Source of the DNA: Tritrichomonas musculus
Lineage: Eukaryota; Parabasalia; Tritrichomonadida; Tritrichomonadidae
DNA length: 64,000 bases
Reading direction: 5' to 3'
NCBI GenBank assembly: GCA_039105265.1
Contig: JAPFFF010000012.1
Span: 992,001-1,056,000 of the forward strand
Shown here piece after piece: positions 19,680-30,151 of the stretch. The first letter of the stretch is position 1, and each line of letters begins with the position of its first letter. The notes beneath the pieces were generated by a model. It saw only the letters and a program-made list of their open reading frames with translations. It was not told the DNA's origin and searched no databases. The translations under genes and the position numbers were made by a program.

Positions 19680-20952
19680 TTATAAATCTGAAAGACAGCC
19701 ATAAAATTCAATGCAACCGATTCGGAAATAAAAACTAGACATATTTCAGTATTTGCCATTGTGTCTAAATCTGCAGTATCTGCATTTCTGTTTTTGTTGA
19801 ACTTCAAATGTTTTTATGTTGCTATTTCCATTCAGTTCTGAGCAATCCGTTACTTCATGAATTTGGGTCCAATTGCTGCCATCGTTTGAGACCTCAATCA
19901 CCCAGTTCTTCGCATGGCCAGTTCTGGCCGACTTTATTGTGTAGCTTGAAATTTCAATTTCTCGGTTTTTAAAATCGAAGCAAATCCAAGCATTGGTATC
20001 ATGATTTCCTGTGCAATAGCAGTTGTCATTATTATAATCAACCACATTCTTTGGAACTTGTAATATTAGATGTAACTTCGATTGTTCCATTGTCATGGAC
20101 ATTTGAGCCTGTTTTTTTGTTAAGATAACTAATAATTCCATTCAGCTCTCGTCCTTCCTTATTTGGTAATATTTTTATTGACTTTTCATATCTCTTTTCA
20201 TCGTCATTCTTTTCATCTTTGTTTTTGATCTCAGAGCAAAGGCGCAATGCGAGCGATCTCCAGGTTGACTCGTTCACATCCTTCAATTCAATCGTATCAA
20301 CGATTTTTTTCATGCATTCTGATGTAACATTAGTGAAGATTACAGTATCATAAAGTGAGCTGTTATATGTATCAATTCCGTATAAAGTATTCAAAAAGTT
20401 CAAAAGCTGATCTTCATCTTTCAGGTGGAGGTTTCCGCTTCTCAAGATTTTGCTCAGCGTGGTTGCTTGTAGGCTTTTCATCTCTTCTTCTGATTCTTCA
20501 CAAATTTCGAAGAAATGAGATGATGCGTACTCAATTTCTTCTAAAAAACTGCTTAAATAAAAATTTTCGTTTTTTTCATGCTTTTTCAGGTATTTTAAAA
20601 CGTTGTCAATAGTCAATTTTTGATCTCTTCCAGCTGATGTAACGCTGAATGACTCGGTTCCAAGGATTTCAATGACTTCAATCATGAATTCAAGCTCAGC
20701 GTCTGAAATGGTGAGATCGTTGAAATTGTTGAGTTGTAGAATGCGTGAAAAGTTGCCTTTTAGCTGAGTATCGATTATAAAATGATCAAATGTTGGATCG
20801 TTTGTATGAATTTGACATATTTTAGGTGATAATAAATCAGAAACTAATCGACTTGTTTTGAATTCTTCGCCATTGACGATAAAAGAAAAGTCATCATTGT
20901 AAGTTTGAAGAGGGACATTTTTGATGCTCGAGATTTTGAGTTGAACTTTATT
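19680..20952 (-). pseudogene. F5/8 type C (discoidin) protein pseudogene
   Basis: The minus-strand frame runs without a usable ATG from 20952 ('SFIVNGEEFKTSRLVSDLL', a BTB-like start typical of this trichomonad family) through a long helical region. A frame change near 20060 leads into a discoidin domain ('DYNNDNCYCTGNHDTNAW', then 'SYTIKSARTGHAKNWVIEVS', 'NDGSNWTQI'). An in-frame TGA follows 'FRHNGKY' near 19757, then 'FYFRIGCIEFYGCLSDL' and the natural stop at 19680. The missing start, one frameshift and one internal stop mark a recently decayed copy. The intact counterpart in style is the gene at 14120-15665. Confidence 0.75.
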
Positions 20953-20988
20953 TCATAATTTTACTGTATAACTATAAAAAAATTAAAT

Positions 20989-21151
20989 GGGGAATCGTAT
21001 TTTTCTACGCCACTTTTTGAAAACTTTTAAACTTTTTGAATACTTTTTTTATACAATTTTTATTCAATTTTTGGAATATACGCATCAGTGATCACCACGG
21101 GGCTGCACGAAGCCGAAAAATTGTATAAAAAAGTATTCAAAAAGTTTAAAA
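20989..21151. mobile_element. One end of an older inverted-repeat element
   Basis: It starts GGGGAATCGTATTTTTCTAC and continues CCACTTTTTGAAAA, matching the inverted right end of the element at 43515-44100. It also shares the internal phrase CAGTGATCACCAC.GGGCTGC with that element. It is cut by the 21152-22005 insertion, and no matching right end is visible beyond it, so this copy is truncated. Confidence 0.65.
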
Positions 21152-22005
21152 GGGGAAATCGTAATTGCCCTCAATCGTAATTGCCCGCACAAAAAAGGTC
21201 AATTTTAGCCTTAAAACCGTTGTCAAATGAAAATGGAAGAATGACTTTTTGAATTATTTGGCTAATTATTCTCTGAAAATAATAATAAAATTAAACTCAA
21301 TTCGGAAATTTTCACGTCCGATAGGATTATTTTTGGATATATCTCAATTATATAATATTATAAAATTTATTTTATTATATATATATTTTATATATTAATA
21401 TAAATATCTTATAAATCAAATATAAAATATATGAATATTTATTTAATAAGATATTATCCTATTAAATTGAATGAAACGTGAAAATTTAAAAACTTAGTTT
21501 ACTAATTTACGAAATCTTCCTCAGATATTTGCGAAGTCTTCCCAAAATAGTTACGAAATCTTCCCCAGATAGTTGTGATCATCTGAAAATGATTTTATAA
21601 TCAGATAAGAATAATTTTATAATCATCTGAAAATGGTTTCTATCTGGGGAAGATTTCGTAACTATTTTGGGAAGATTTCGCAAATATCTGGGGAAGATTT
21701 CGTAATTATCTGGGGAAGACTTCGCAAATATTTGAGGAAGATTTCGCAACTATCTGGGGAAGATTTTGTAATTATCTGGGGAAGATTTCGTAACTGTTTT
21801 GGGAAGATTTCGCAACTATCTGGGGAAGATTTCGCAAATATCTGAGGAAGATTTCGTAAATTAGTAATTTTATTATTATTTTCAGAGAATAATTAGCCAA
21901 ATAATTCAAAAAGTCATTCTTCCATTTTCATTTGACAACGGTTTTAAGGCTAAAATTGACCTTTTTTGTGCGGGCAATTACGATTGAGGGCAATTACGAT
22001 TTCCC
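21152..22005. mobile_element. 854-bp MITE with 8-bp target duplication and internal 24-bp repeats
   Basis: Terminal inverted repeats run well over 100 bases (outer end GGGGAAATCGTAATTGCCC; right end its inverse). They are flanked by direct GTTTAAAA at 21144-21151 and 22006-22013, an 8-bp duplication as made by hAT-type transposases. The interior holds about ten 22-25-bp units (TTTCGCAAATATCTGGGGAAGA-like in both orientations), which create a spurious frame at 21633-21845. No transposase is encoded, so it is non-autonomous. Confidence 0.88.
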
Positions 22006-22218
22006 GTTTAAAAGTTTTTTTTTTTTTTTTTTGACCATATGTCCTATTTAAATTAATTATATCAAATCACCTGATTAATTTTTTCCAGTTATATCATTAA
22101 CATATAAGAAAATATTCGATGAAAATATAATAAGTAAAAATTTGTTTAAATCAACTCAATGAAAAAGTTTTTATTAATGCGACAGGAATAAATGAAAAAT
22201 ATTATTTTTATTTATTAA

Positions 22219-23028
22219 TTAATATGTTGTGACTTTTGTTGATTTTGGTATCGATAGATATCTTTTATCAATAAATGATGGAATTGATATTTGTGTTAAT
22301 GATGAACATCGACAGAAAGCAGATTTTCCAATTGAAATTACAGATGATGGAATTGATATTTGTGTTAATGATGAACATCGAAAGAAAGCAGAATCTCCAA
22401 TTGAAGTCACAGATGATGGAATTGATATTTGTGTTAATGATGAACATCCATAGAAAGCAGAATCTCCAATTGAAGTCACAGATGATGGAATTGATATTTG
22501 TGTTAATGATAAACATCCATAGAAAGCAGAATCTCCAATTGAAGTCACAGATGATGGAATTGATATTTGTGTTAATGATGAACATCGACAGAAAGCAGAA
22601 TCTCCAATTGAAGTCACAGATGATGGAATTGATATTAGTGTTAATGATAAACATATACCGAAAACAGAATCTCCAATTGAAGTCACAGATGATGGAATTG
22701 ATATTTGTGTTAATAATGAACACACACCGAAAGCGGAATTTCCAATTGAAGTCACAGATGATGGAATTGATATTTGTGTTAATGATGAACATCCACAAAA
22801 AGCAGAATCTCCAATTGAAGTTACAGATGATGGAATTGATATTTGTGTTAATGATGAACATCCATCGAAAGCAGAATCTCCAATTGAAGTTACAGATGAT
22901 GGAATTGATATTTGTGTTAAATTGGTATTTCCATCGAAAAAAACATTGGATATTTCATTTTCTTTTAATAACAAAAAATAAATAACTTCAATGTCATTTT
23001 TACTGGCCGCTTTTTGTAATGCTGTCTT
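22219..23028 (-). CDS. Ankyrin stub fused to BspA-like LRR repeats
   Basis: The frame starts, going leftward, with one ankyrin half ('KTALQKAASKNDIEVIYFLL') and passes directly into 'NEISNVFFDGNTNL', then 9.5 nearly perfect 23-residue BspA/LRR_5 repeats (consensus SLTQISIPSSVTSIGDSAF.GCS) and a short tail ending at 22219. There is no ATG: the frame is open to a stop at about 23071. It sits 170 bases downstream of the DUF3447 gene on the same strand, in the position where ankyrin repeats follow DUF3447 in this family, so the two probably belong or belonged to one gene. The highly uniform 69-bp repeats suggest recent expansion or homogenisation. BspA-like proteins are adhesion or recognition proteins; no signal peptide is seen here. 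Confidence 0.7.
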   Translation of the reverse strand, partial: KTALQKAASKNDIEVIYFLLLKENEISNVFFDGNTNLTQISIPSSVTSIGDSAFDGCSSLTQISIPSSVTSIGDSAFCGCSSLTQISIPSSVTSIGNSAFGVCSLLTQISIPSSVTSIGDSVFGICLSLTLISIPSSVTSIGDSAFCRCSSLTQISIPSSVTSIGDSAFYGCLSLTQISIPSSVTSIGDSAFYGCSSLTQISIPSSVTSIGDSAFFRCSSLTQISIPSSVISIGKSAFCRCSSLTQISIPSFIDKRYLSIPKSTKVTTY

Positions 23029-23201
23029 ATAAAAAAAATATGAAACATTGAAAAAAATTGATGTCGATGAATGTTATAAAAATATTCAATATTTGAAATA
23101 TCATAAAATATACACTTATCAAACACAATTAAAATGTTTTATGATGTTATCTTATTGAATTGTGGTCGCTGAAATCAGTTCTTCATCAAAATATTTGTGA
23201 T

Positions 23202-24371
23202 TTAAATAATTTTCATTCTGATTCCTTCTTCTTTCTCTTTCAATAAAAGGTTGAAAAGTTCGTTATATTTATAGAGGTGCAAATAGAAGAATCCATGCGC
23301 TTTGATGGTTTCTGTCTCTAAATAATAATAATTATGATATTTTATGCAATTACATGTAATCATTTCGTTTCGTTTTGGATCTTTTTCTTCTTGAAACAGA
23401 AAATTATTTTGAATGTAGTCAGCGAAATCATTGTGATGGCATTTAATTGATTCAGTAAGGCATCTCAAATATTCGTTATTTGCTTCATTTAATTCTTCTT
23501 CATTTTTGTTATCAAATTTTGGTGGACAAACCTCCTTTGTTTCAAGAATATGAATCAATGATGCATTTTTTGAATGAATCGCATAAAGCCACAGCGATGC
23601 TCTCAATTCAACTTCACTCATCATCAAATATTGAAAAATTTGAATCGATCCAAAGAAAGCTGAATATTCAATCAGAGTCGTATCTTTTCGTTCGAGTAAG
23701 AATGAATTGGTCTCAAAAATTGATGGTGCAATTTGGCTTGAAAGTGAACAGTTACTCCGAGTCACATATGAAACGAATTCTTCAACTGAATCATTTCGTA
23801 TCATTGAGCAAATGTGCGAGTCATTCTCGCCTTCTTCGCGTATCAAATCATAGTTGTCAAAAATATTTGATGACTTATTTAAAAGTTCGTTTTTAACCGT
23901 TTTCATTTTCTCTTCTCCTAAAAATTGTTCGAGCTCGGGATAGAAAAAGTGGCAGTAACGGTTACCGTTAGCTTCGTATTTAGTCATCATCGATTCGCAA
24001 ATATTGTCCGTCAGTCTTATGACGTCATTCGACAATAGAAAATGAACGAGTAATTTGTTGTCTTCAAAAATATAGAAGATATCCTCATTTGACAAGGTCT
24101 GTTTGATTTGGTCTTTATAGTGAAGAAGAAGTTGTTTAGCTCTGGCGATGAAAGTTGTATCACGGTGGTGTTCGTCACTGATATTTTTTATAATTCGCAA
24201 AATGTCTTTCATGTCTTCAAAAGCTCCATCTTTGTCTTCCTGTTTGAGATTTGGAGAGAATCTTTCAAAACATTCTTCAATCGTTGTGTAGTCGAAATTC
24301 TCATCTGAATTTTCAAGAAATTCGAGAATGGCAGTGTAAAGCTTTTTTTTATCAGCGATATAGCTTTCCAT
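23202..24371 (-). CDS. DUF3447 domain protein (ankyrin-family N-terminal module)
   Basis: 389 residues from the ATG at 24371 (MESYIADKKK; the upstream TTG is not needed). The family core is clear: 'ENDSHICSMIRNDSVEEF', then 'TTLIEYSAFFGSIQIFQYL', 'SLWLYAIHSKNASLIHILE' and 'ESIKCHHNDFADYI', the ankyrin-like helices of DUF3447. The frame ends with 'LLLKEKEEGIRMKII' exactly where intact relatives continue into ankyrin repeats. The next ankyrin element is found after a ~170-base AT-rich gap (23029-23201) in the following frame. Cytoplasmic; function unknown, probably protein binding. The paralogue at 53716-54798 ends at the same boundary. Confidence 0.85.
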   Translation of the reverse strand: MESYIADKKKLYTAILEFLENSDENFDYTTIEECFERFSPNLKQEDKDGAFEDMKDILRIIKNISDEHHRDTTFIARAKQLLLHYKDQIKQTLSNEDIFYIFEDNKLLVHFLLSNDVIRLTDNICESMMTKYEANGNRYCHFFYPELEQFLGEEKMKTVKNELLNKSSNIFDNYDLIREEGENDSHICSMIRNDSVEEFVSYVTRSNCSLSSQIAPSIFETNSFLLERKDTTLIEYSAFFGSIQIFQYLMMSEVELRASLWLYAIHSKNASLIHILETKEVCPPKFDNKNEEELNEANNEYLRCLTESIKCHHNDFADYIQNNFLFQEEKDPKRNEMITCNCIKYHNYYYLETETIKAHGFFYLHLYKYNELFNLLLKEKEEGIRMKII

Positions 24372-26520
24372 TATTTGCAAAGAGGAAAAAAAAAAGTAAT
24401 TTTTTATAAATATATTGAAAAAGTTTAAAATTTTAACGTTGATACTTTTTGAATAATATTTTTTTTTATAATAAAAAATTATTATGGTTGTACCTGGTCA
24501 GCATTTGGTCAGATTAAGCTTGTAAAATATACCCAAATGTAAAAAAAAGACCTGGTCTTGGTGATTCTTTCTGGTCTTTTGGCGATTTTAATAAATCTTT
24601 TAAAAAGTTATTTCTTATGAATTATTAAATAAAATGATTAATGATATTTGATTAAATAATAATTCAATTTACGAATCAACATTCAATAAATTCAATGAAT
24701 TTATTTAATTACTCGGCTATATATATTCATAAAAATATAAATACTATTAATATTTCAATGCATTATTTCAATGAAAAAAGTTAGAAATAATTATTAAATG
24801 CTTATAATTATTTATTAATTGAATTTTGAATGATATGGCGTTTTACCGTGAAAGAATCTTTTTATTTTTTGAAAGGAGATCAAATATATTCAAAATTCAA
24901 TTAATAAATAATTATAAGCATTTAATAATTTATTAAATTGTTATTATATTATTAAATAAAAATAAATATATATTTAATTATTGAATTTATCAATAATCTA
25001 GCAAGATATAAATATTTGATATTTTTTCTTTCAATTCAATTTTGAGAAACAAAATTTGTATTAACTCATAGAAATACCCATCCTAACCAAGATGAGTTAA
25101 CTAATTCAACTTTTTGAATATGTTTTCCCAACTAACGTTTATCTTTGAAGTTATGTTATAACTAACTATATCAATAAAAAGCCTGGGCGATGAAGAAACT
25201 AAATATCAAAAAAGAAAATATTCAATTTTTTTTTTTTTTTATATATTTCCATCAATATTAAGTTATATGCATTCAAATCAATAATTTTTAATTGGTTGCT
25301 CGATATAATCATTTTGAGAATGTCTTTCACTGTTTATTTTAAAAAAAATTTAATCTGATATATCTTTAATATTTCATTCAATCTTTATGATTTTTAAAAA
25401 TTCCAAATATATTTATATTAATACACATAAGATTAATTAAATTATTAGATTTTTCAAATTAAATTAGATTTATAAACAGAAATAAAAAGAAATTAAAATT
25501 TTTATTCATGTATAAACTTATCATATCTTTTTTTTCAGCCTAGAATTTTATATAATGCTTTTCCATATGATATTCTATTATATGTATTAATGTATATGTC
25601 GGTACTTAAGATATTTATACGCTTAATTTTGAGAAAAAATGGTTTTGATTTTAATGGCTTATTTTAATGGTGTAAAATGTCATAAAAAGAGTTTAAAAAT
25701 ATGAATTTCAAGAAATAAGAAAGTATTCAAGTATATATATCACTAAACATATTTAATGTATTTTGAATATTATTGTATTTTATTTTTTATTGTAAAAATA
25801 AAATGATTAATCAAGATATTTTAATTGATTAATTTAAAATATATTAATTCAATATTTATTTTATTTCATTCAATATATAAACTAATCATGTATTCAAAAA
25901 AATGATCGTCATTTCAATAATAAATCTTTATTCAAATTATAATTATGAATTTATCTTAATAATCAATAAAATAAACCATATTATATATATATAAATATAA
26001 TTTAAACATTACAAAAAAATAAATAAGATAATATAATTAAATATATTAAAATTATATATAAATAAATCAGCAGCAATAAAAAATTAAATTATTTCAATTT
26101 TAGAATAATCCTTTGAAATATTACTCCATTTTCATTGAAATATATTCTTTCAAAAGAAACAACTTTTGTTAATGATATTCAAAATTGAGAATTTAATTTC
26201 TCTAACAAAAGTTCTCCATAGCCATTTAGTCATAGAAATATAATTTATATTAATATCTCGAAATCAAATGTATAAAACATTATATACTTTCTATTATAGC
26301 ATAAATATAAAATATATAAAATAATATTTAATTATCAATCAAATTTCTACGCTAGATCTCTTCATGAATACCTCTGAAAATTAAAAATACCTTTTATTTT
26401 AACTTTTTAGAGAAATCTATTAATTATTTTATATTGTTTCCAGATCATTCTTGATGTATGACATAGATAATATCATAAAATAATAGAAATATGTATTTTA
26501 ATTCATTTGAACTTGTGATA
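24372..26520. other. AT-rich intergenic desert
   Basis: Long A/T-only stretches and no frame with family resemblance. It includes the hairpin at 24789-24930, annotated separately. Short phrases 'CCTGGTC' recur at 24495-24580. Confidence 0.55.
24789..24930. repeat. Perfect 43-bp inverted repeat (hairpin)
   Basis: Arms 24789-24831 and 24888-24930 are exact inverse copies (AATTATTAAATGCTTATAAT at the outside), with a 56-base loop containing TATGGCGTTTTACCGTG. It may be a tiny foldback element or a transcription-termination-like hairpin; no gene is adjacent. Confidence 0.85.
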
Positions 26521-27340
26521 TTGGGCTGAATGTAGAAGTATTGAATTTTCGTGCCTGCTTTTTGAAAGGGCGTGTGCAAATATCATCAGAAAAAAAATTG
26601 AATAAGGACGATCAAAATCGACCAAATAAATACACAAAACCAAAATTGAATTAAAAACGATACAATGATTCAAAAAGTAGAAACGATAAGCATTTTTATT
26701 ATTGTGGCGCCTTTTTTAACAAGAACTCTGGGACTTAGATTTTGAACTTCTTCTGCAGGGATGTTCTCAGTCTATTTCTTGGAGGTTTAGCTTGTGAATT
26801 CCTACTGCAGGGAGATTTACCAGCTAAATTTCTGAGATTTAGAAATGCCGAACATTTTTTTGCGAGGAAGCTCATGTTTTAAGCTTCTGGAACGTAAATT
26901 GTGAGATCTTCTGCAGAGATTTCACCATTTAAGCTTCAGGTTGACAATTTCAATTTCATCATCGGGATTAAAGTTTTACGGAATACAGCTTAGAGATGGA
27001 AAATAATAGCTGCTATAATCTATAAACCATTATTTTCTTCAATCATTTGTGAAAATTTTCAATATTTTTATATAACATGTCATGTTATATCAAATTTGAA
27101 GCCAGAAAACGTCCTTTTTTTACAAGAATAAAAGCGTCAAATTGGCAGACCTCGGTTTTTTGTTCATTGTCCACAATCAAAAACTGCATGTCTTGGTACT
27201 CTGAAATTCATTGCTCCAAAACTTCTTCAAGATATTTCACATTACGATGAAAATTGTGACCATTATCGAATTCGGTGTTGTTAGTTCTTCATCTTGATAG
27301 ATAAAGAATAGATGGAAACAACGATGGATAAGAATACAAC
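26521..27340 (-). other. Less AT-rich block, possibly a decayed gene
   Basis: Base composition is noticeably more balanced than the flanks. Minus-strand readings give isolated protein-like patches ('FLIVDNEQKTEVCQFDAF', 'ENIPAEEVQNLSPRVLVK') separated by stops, and TCTGCAGGGA-like words recur three times (26750-26930). I recognise no family. Confidence 0.3.
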
Positions 27341-27480
27341 AATTCCATCTATTGTGAGCAGTGTATCACGTTAAATGAAACACAAGTGTTAGGAAATGAA
27401 AAATATCGTCAATTGAATAAATGAAAATGTATCAATTTAAGATAGATTTTAATATAAACATACTCTTTATTTATTTACAA

Positions 27481-29970
27481 TTATTTTTTCGTAGTCTGTA
27501 TCAGAGAGTGAGGAACTTTGCTTCCTCTTTTTGGGTTGAGCAACTTGTTCTCCTCGTTCTTCTTCAAAGAAGACAGAGAAGAAGCCAAGACTTGCTTCCT
27601 TCTTGCGCTTGCCACCGAGCTTGCCCTCTTCACCACGACGCTTTTTCTCTTTTTTGTTAACTTATTACCATCAATGTTAATTTTGACCTCAGGATCAGCC
27701 AACAAACCGCCATCAACCGCCTCATCATTCACAATTTCACCTTCAGGTTCAATTTGAACTTCTTTATCGTCCAATTCAAAATCAATGTTATTCAAATCAG
27801 TCTCAAAATTCATTGTTTTTGCTTTATCGACGGTTTTCGGTTTTGCCTTAATTTTCACCCTTGCTTTTAACGTCTTTCTGGCGGTTAATTTTACAACATC
27901 TTTTGATCCGCCAATTTTGAGGTTATTTTTACTCTTCGACTTGCTTTTTGAACTCATGCTTTCATCGCCTGTTCTTCTCGACGAGAGAGAAGAAAGTGAA
28001 GAAGAACGAGAACCGAGTGAGGCAACCGATGAATTCGTTCTGGAGTTTCTTTTAGACTTCGTTGTGAATTCATTTGAATAAGGAAAGTCAGGAATTTGCC
28101 AATCATGAAAGTTTTGCTTGTCATGTGTCATTTCGTAGACTTCCTCGAGCATTTTCTCCACTTTTTCAATTTCAGCTGAAATTTCTTTCTGTTGTTCATC
28201 GGCATTGCTTTGAAAAGTGGCGGTTTCTTTCTCAATTTTGTCAGATTCAGCCATGATTTCGTCGAACTTTTTCTGTTCTTCGGCCTCTTTTTCTTGTGCT
28301 TGAGTGATTTTTTTCTTTGACTTTCTCTCCATTTTCTCCATCATCTTCTTCATGTCCTCGATTGCGTTCTTCTCCTCCTGGATCATCATCTCGAACTCCT
28401 TGATTGCCTGCTTGGCTGCCTTGACGGTTACGGCGGTTGACGCCCTATAATTTTCTATTTCACTTTCTAGTTTGTCGTTCGATTCATCGAGCTCGTTCAA
28501 TTGACTGTCAAGCTTCCTCAAATTGGCCTCAGCATGCTGAATTTTCGACTTTTGAATAGAAAGGCGAATTAATTCCCTTCTCAACGGGAGGAACTTCCTC
28601 TCTTTAAGAAGAATCCGGTTTCGCTTGCAAAGACTCGTGATTGCATCGATTGCAAATGTGTCAACTTGATTCGATGACAAATCAATGTAAAGAAGAGTTG
28701 TGTTTGACTGTAAAATGTCCAAAAGTTGGAATCCGGCAACAGTTGACAAGAAATTGTCTTTCAAAATAATCCTACGAAGAGACGTGTTGTTGACAATGGA
28801 TTTCGCCATCTCAACGGCGCCGGCGTCAGTTGTCCAAGTTGTTGAGAGATTCAACTCGCTCAATGAGTCATTTTGTGGAAGAGTTTCGGCAAAAATTAGA
28901 GCAATGGAGTCTGAAAGATGATTCTTGGAAATGTCTAAGGACGATAGAACGTGGTTCATAAGCATGCATTTCTTTAATGATGGGCCAATTGTCGAGTCAA
29001 AATTGTTTGATGACAAATTTAATGTGGTTAACGTGTCATTCGTCGCTAGGGTATTAAAAAGTTTGCTGACTCCTGTGGAACCAATTCGATTATTTGATAA
29101 ATCTAACGAAATTAAATTCCAGCCTCGTGCTAAGGCTGAGGCAATTACTAAGCACGATGGCGTCGAAATTGAGCATGAATTTAGATTTAGATATATTAAA
29201 CTTGATATGCGTGTGATTCCATCGATTAAAAATGTTCCTTGTGGAAATTGATTGCCAGTTAGATTTAAATATTTCAGCGTCCTATTTTGAGAAAATCCAT
29301 TATAAAGGTTGGTTTGATCAGAATCATTAAAATTTAAATTAGATAAATCTAAAGTAGATAATTTGGTTGCTTCACGAAGTAATTTTGAAACATATTGTGA
29401 AAATGGCTTTTCTGTTGGTTGGCGTTTTGATTGATTCGACATTGCCCCGCGTATTCCAAAACATTTCAATCGATTTGTTTCTCCAATCACAGAAACTATT
29501 TGTGAAAGACCTTCTCTTGAAAAATGATTTGCTTGCCATGTGAATTGATTATAGCCAAGTTGAAGTTTATTAATATGCGAGTCTCGAATTATTTCCATTA
29601 TACATAATAATGATCCATCTGATAAATCGTTACATCCAATATCAATACTTGTAATTTGTGGATTTGATAGTAAAATTTGATGCAGTGATTGTAGTCCAGA
29701 GTCCATAATCATATTATCATATAAATTAATTTTTGTAAGCTGATGTTTAACTCGTAAAAGTTTTGGGAGACGAGTTAGTACATTCATGCTTATATGCATA
29801 CTTGAAAAATCTAAAACATTCTTTTGAAAACCTTTGACAAGTTGGCTTACAAAACGTGCATAATCATCATCAACAAATTCTTGACTAGAGTCAAGATTTT
29901 TGCCTTGGTAGAGATCATTTAATATGGTTAAAAGCTCAGGATCGAAATCTTCGTTCGTTTGATTACTAAT
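27481..29970 (-). CDS. Leucine-rich repeat / coiled-coil protein with basic Ser-rich tail
   Basis: From the ATG at 29799 it is 772 residues: ribonuclease-inhibitor-type LRRs to about residue 375 ('LIYLNLNSCSISTPSCLVIA', 'LTTLNLSSNNFDS'), a coiled coil (about 390-560, Glu/Lys-rich), then a Lys/Ser-rich tail with alternating acidic patches. The frame stays open about 56 codons further upstream with ordinary protein sequence ('NEDFDPELLTILNDL', 'DDDYARFVSQLVKGFQ'), so the true N-terminus includes this part, but it reaches a poly-A/poly-T tract (29949-30008) without an in-frame ATG. An intron ending at the T13-AATTAG tract, or a miscounted homopolymer, would explain this. No signal or membrane segment is present. 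A cytoskeletal or flagellar LRR protein is plausible; the divergent neighbour is a gelsolin-type actin protein. Confidence 0.85.
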   Translation of the reverse strand: MSNQTNEDFDPELLTILNDLYQGKNLDSSQEFVDDDYARFVSQLVKGFQKNVLDFSSMHISMNVLTRLPKLLRVKHQLTKINLYDNMIMDSGLQSLHQILLSNPQITSIDIGCNDLSDGSLLCIMEIIRDSHINKLQLGYNQFTWQANHFSREGLSQIVSVIGETNRLKCFGIRGAMSNQSKRQPTEKPFSQYVSKLLREATKLSTLDLSNLNFNDSDQTNLYNGFSQNRTLKYLNLTGNQFPQGTFLIDGITRISSLIYLNLNSCSISTPSCLVIASALARGWNLISLDLSNNRIGSTGVSKLFNTLATNDTLTTLNLSSNNFDSTIGPSLKKCMLMNHVLSSLDISKNHLSDSIALIFAETLPQNDSLSELNLSTTWTTDAGAVEMAKSIVNNTSLRRIILKDNFLSTVAGFQLLDILQSNTTLLYIDLSSNQVDTFAIDAITSLCKRNRILLKERKFLPLRRELIRLSIQKSKIQHAEANLRKLDSQLNELDESNDKLESEIENYRASTAVTVKAAKQAIKEFEMMIQEEKNAIEDMKKMMEKMERKSKKKITQAQEKEAEEQKKFDEIMAESDKIEKETATFQSNADEQQKEISAEIEKVEKMLEEVYEMTHDKQNFHDWQIPDFPYSNEFTTKSKRNSRTNSSVASLGSRSSSLSSLSSRRTGDESMSSKSKSKSKNNLKIGGSKDVVKLTARKTLKARVKIKAKPKTVDKAKTMNFETDLNNIDFELDDKEVQIEPEGEIVNDEAVDGGLLADPEVKINIDGNKLTKKRKSVVVKRASSVASARRKQVLASSLSSLKKNEENKLLNPKRGSKVPHSLIQTTKK

Positions 29971-30133
29971 TAAAAAAAAAAAATTATTTTTTTTTTTTTT
30001 TTTTTTTTCAATTTCATAATACTTATAAAAATAAAGTTAAAGTTGATTAACAGCTAATATTTATAAAATGCAAAGACTTGTTAAAATAAAAAAAACGTTT
30101 TTTTAAGTATTTTGGAAAAAGTTAATATAAAGG

Positions 30134-30140
30134 TCAATTT
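30134..30140 (+). promoter_or_regulatory. Initiator-like motif of the gelsolin gene
   Basis: TCAATTT with its A 16 bases upstream of the ATG. Trichomonad genes use a TCA+1-type initiator placed just upstream of a very short leader. Confidence 0.45.
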
Positions 30141-30151
30141 AATATTATAAT

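Noticed and set aside
21633-21845. Open frame of SGEDFVIIWGRFRN-type repeats
   Set aside because: It lies inside the MITE and is created by its internal minisatellite.
22268-22985. Long frames in other readings across the BspA repeats
   Set aside because: Shadows of the 69-bp repeat; only the minus-strand SLTQISIPSSVTSIG frame matches a known family.
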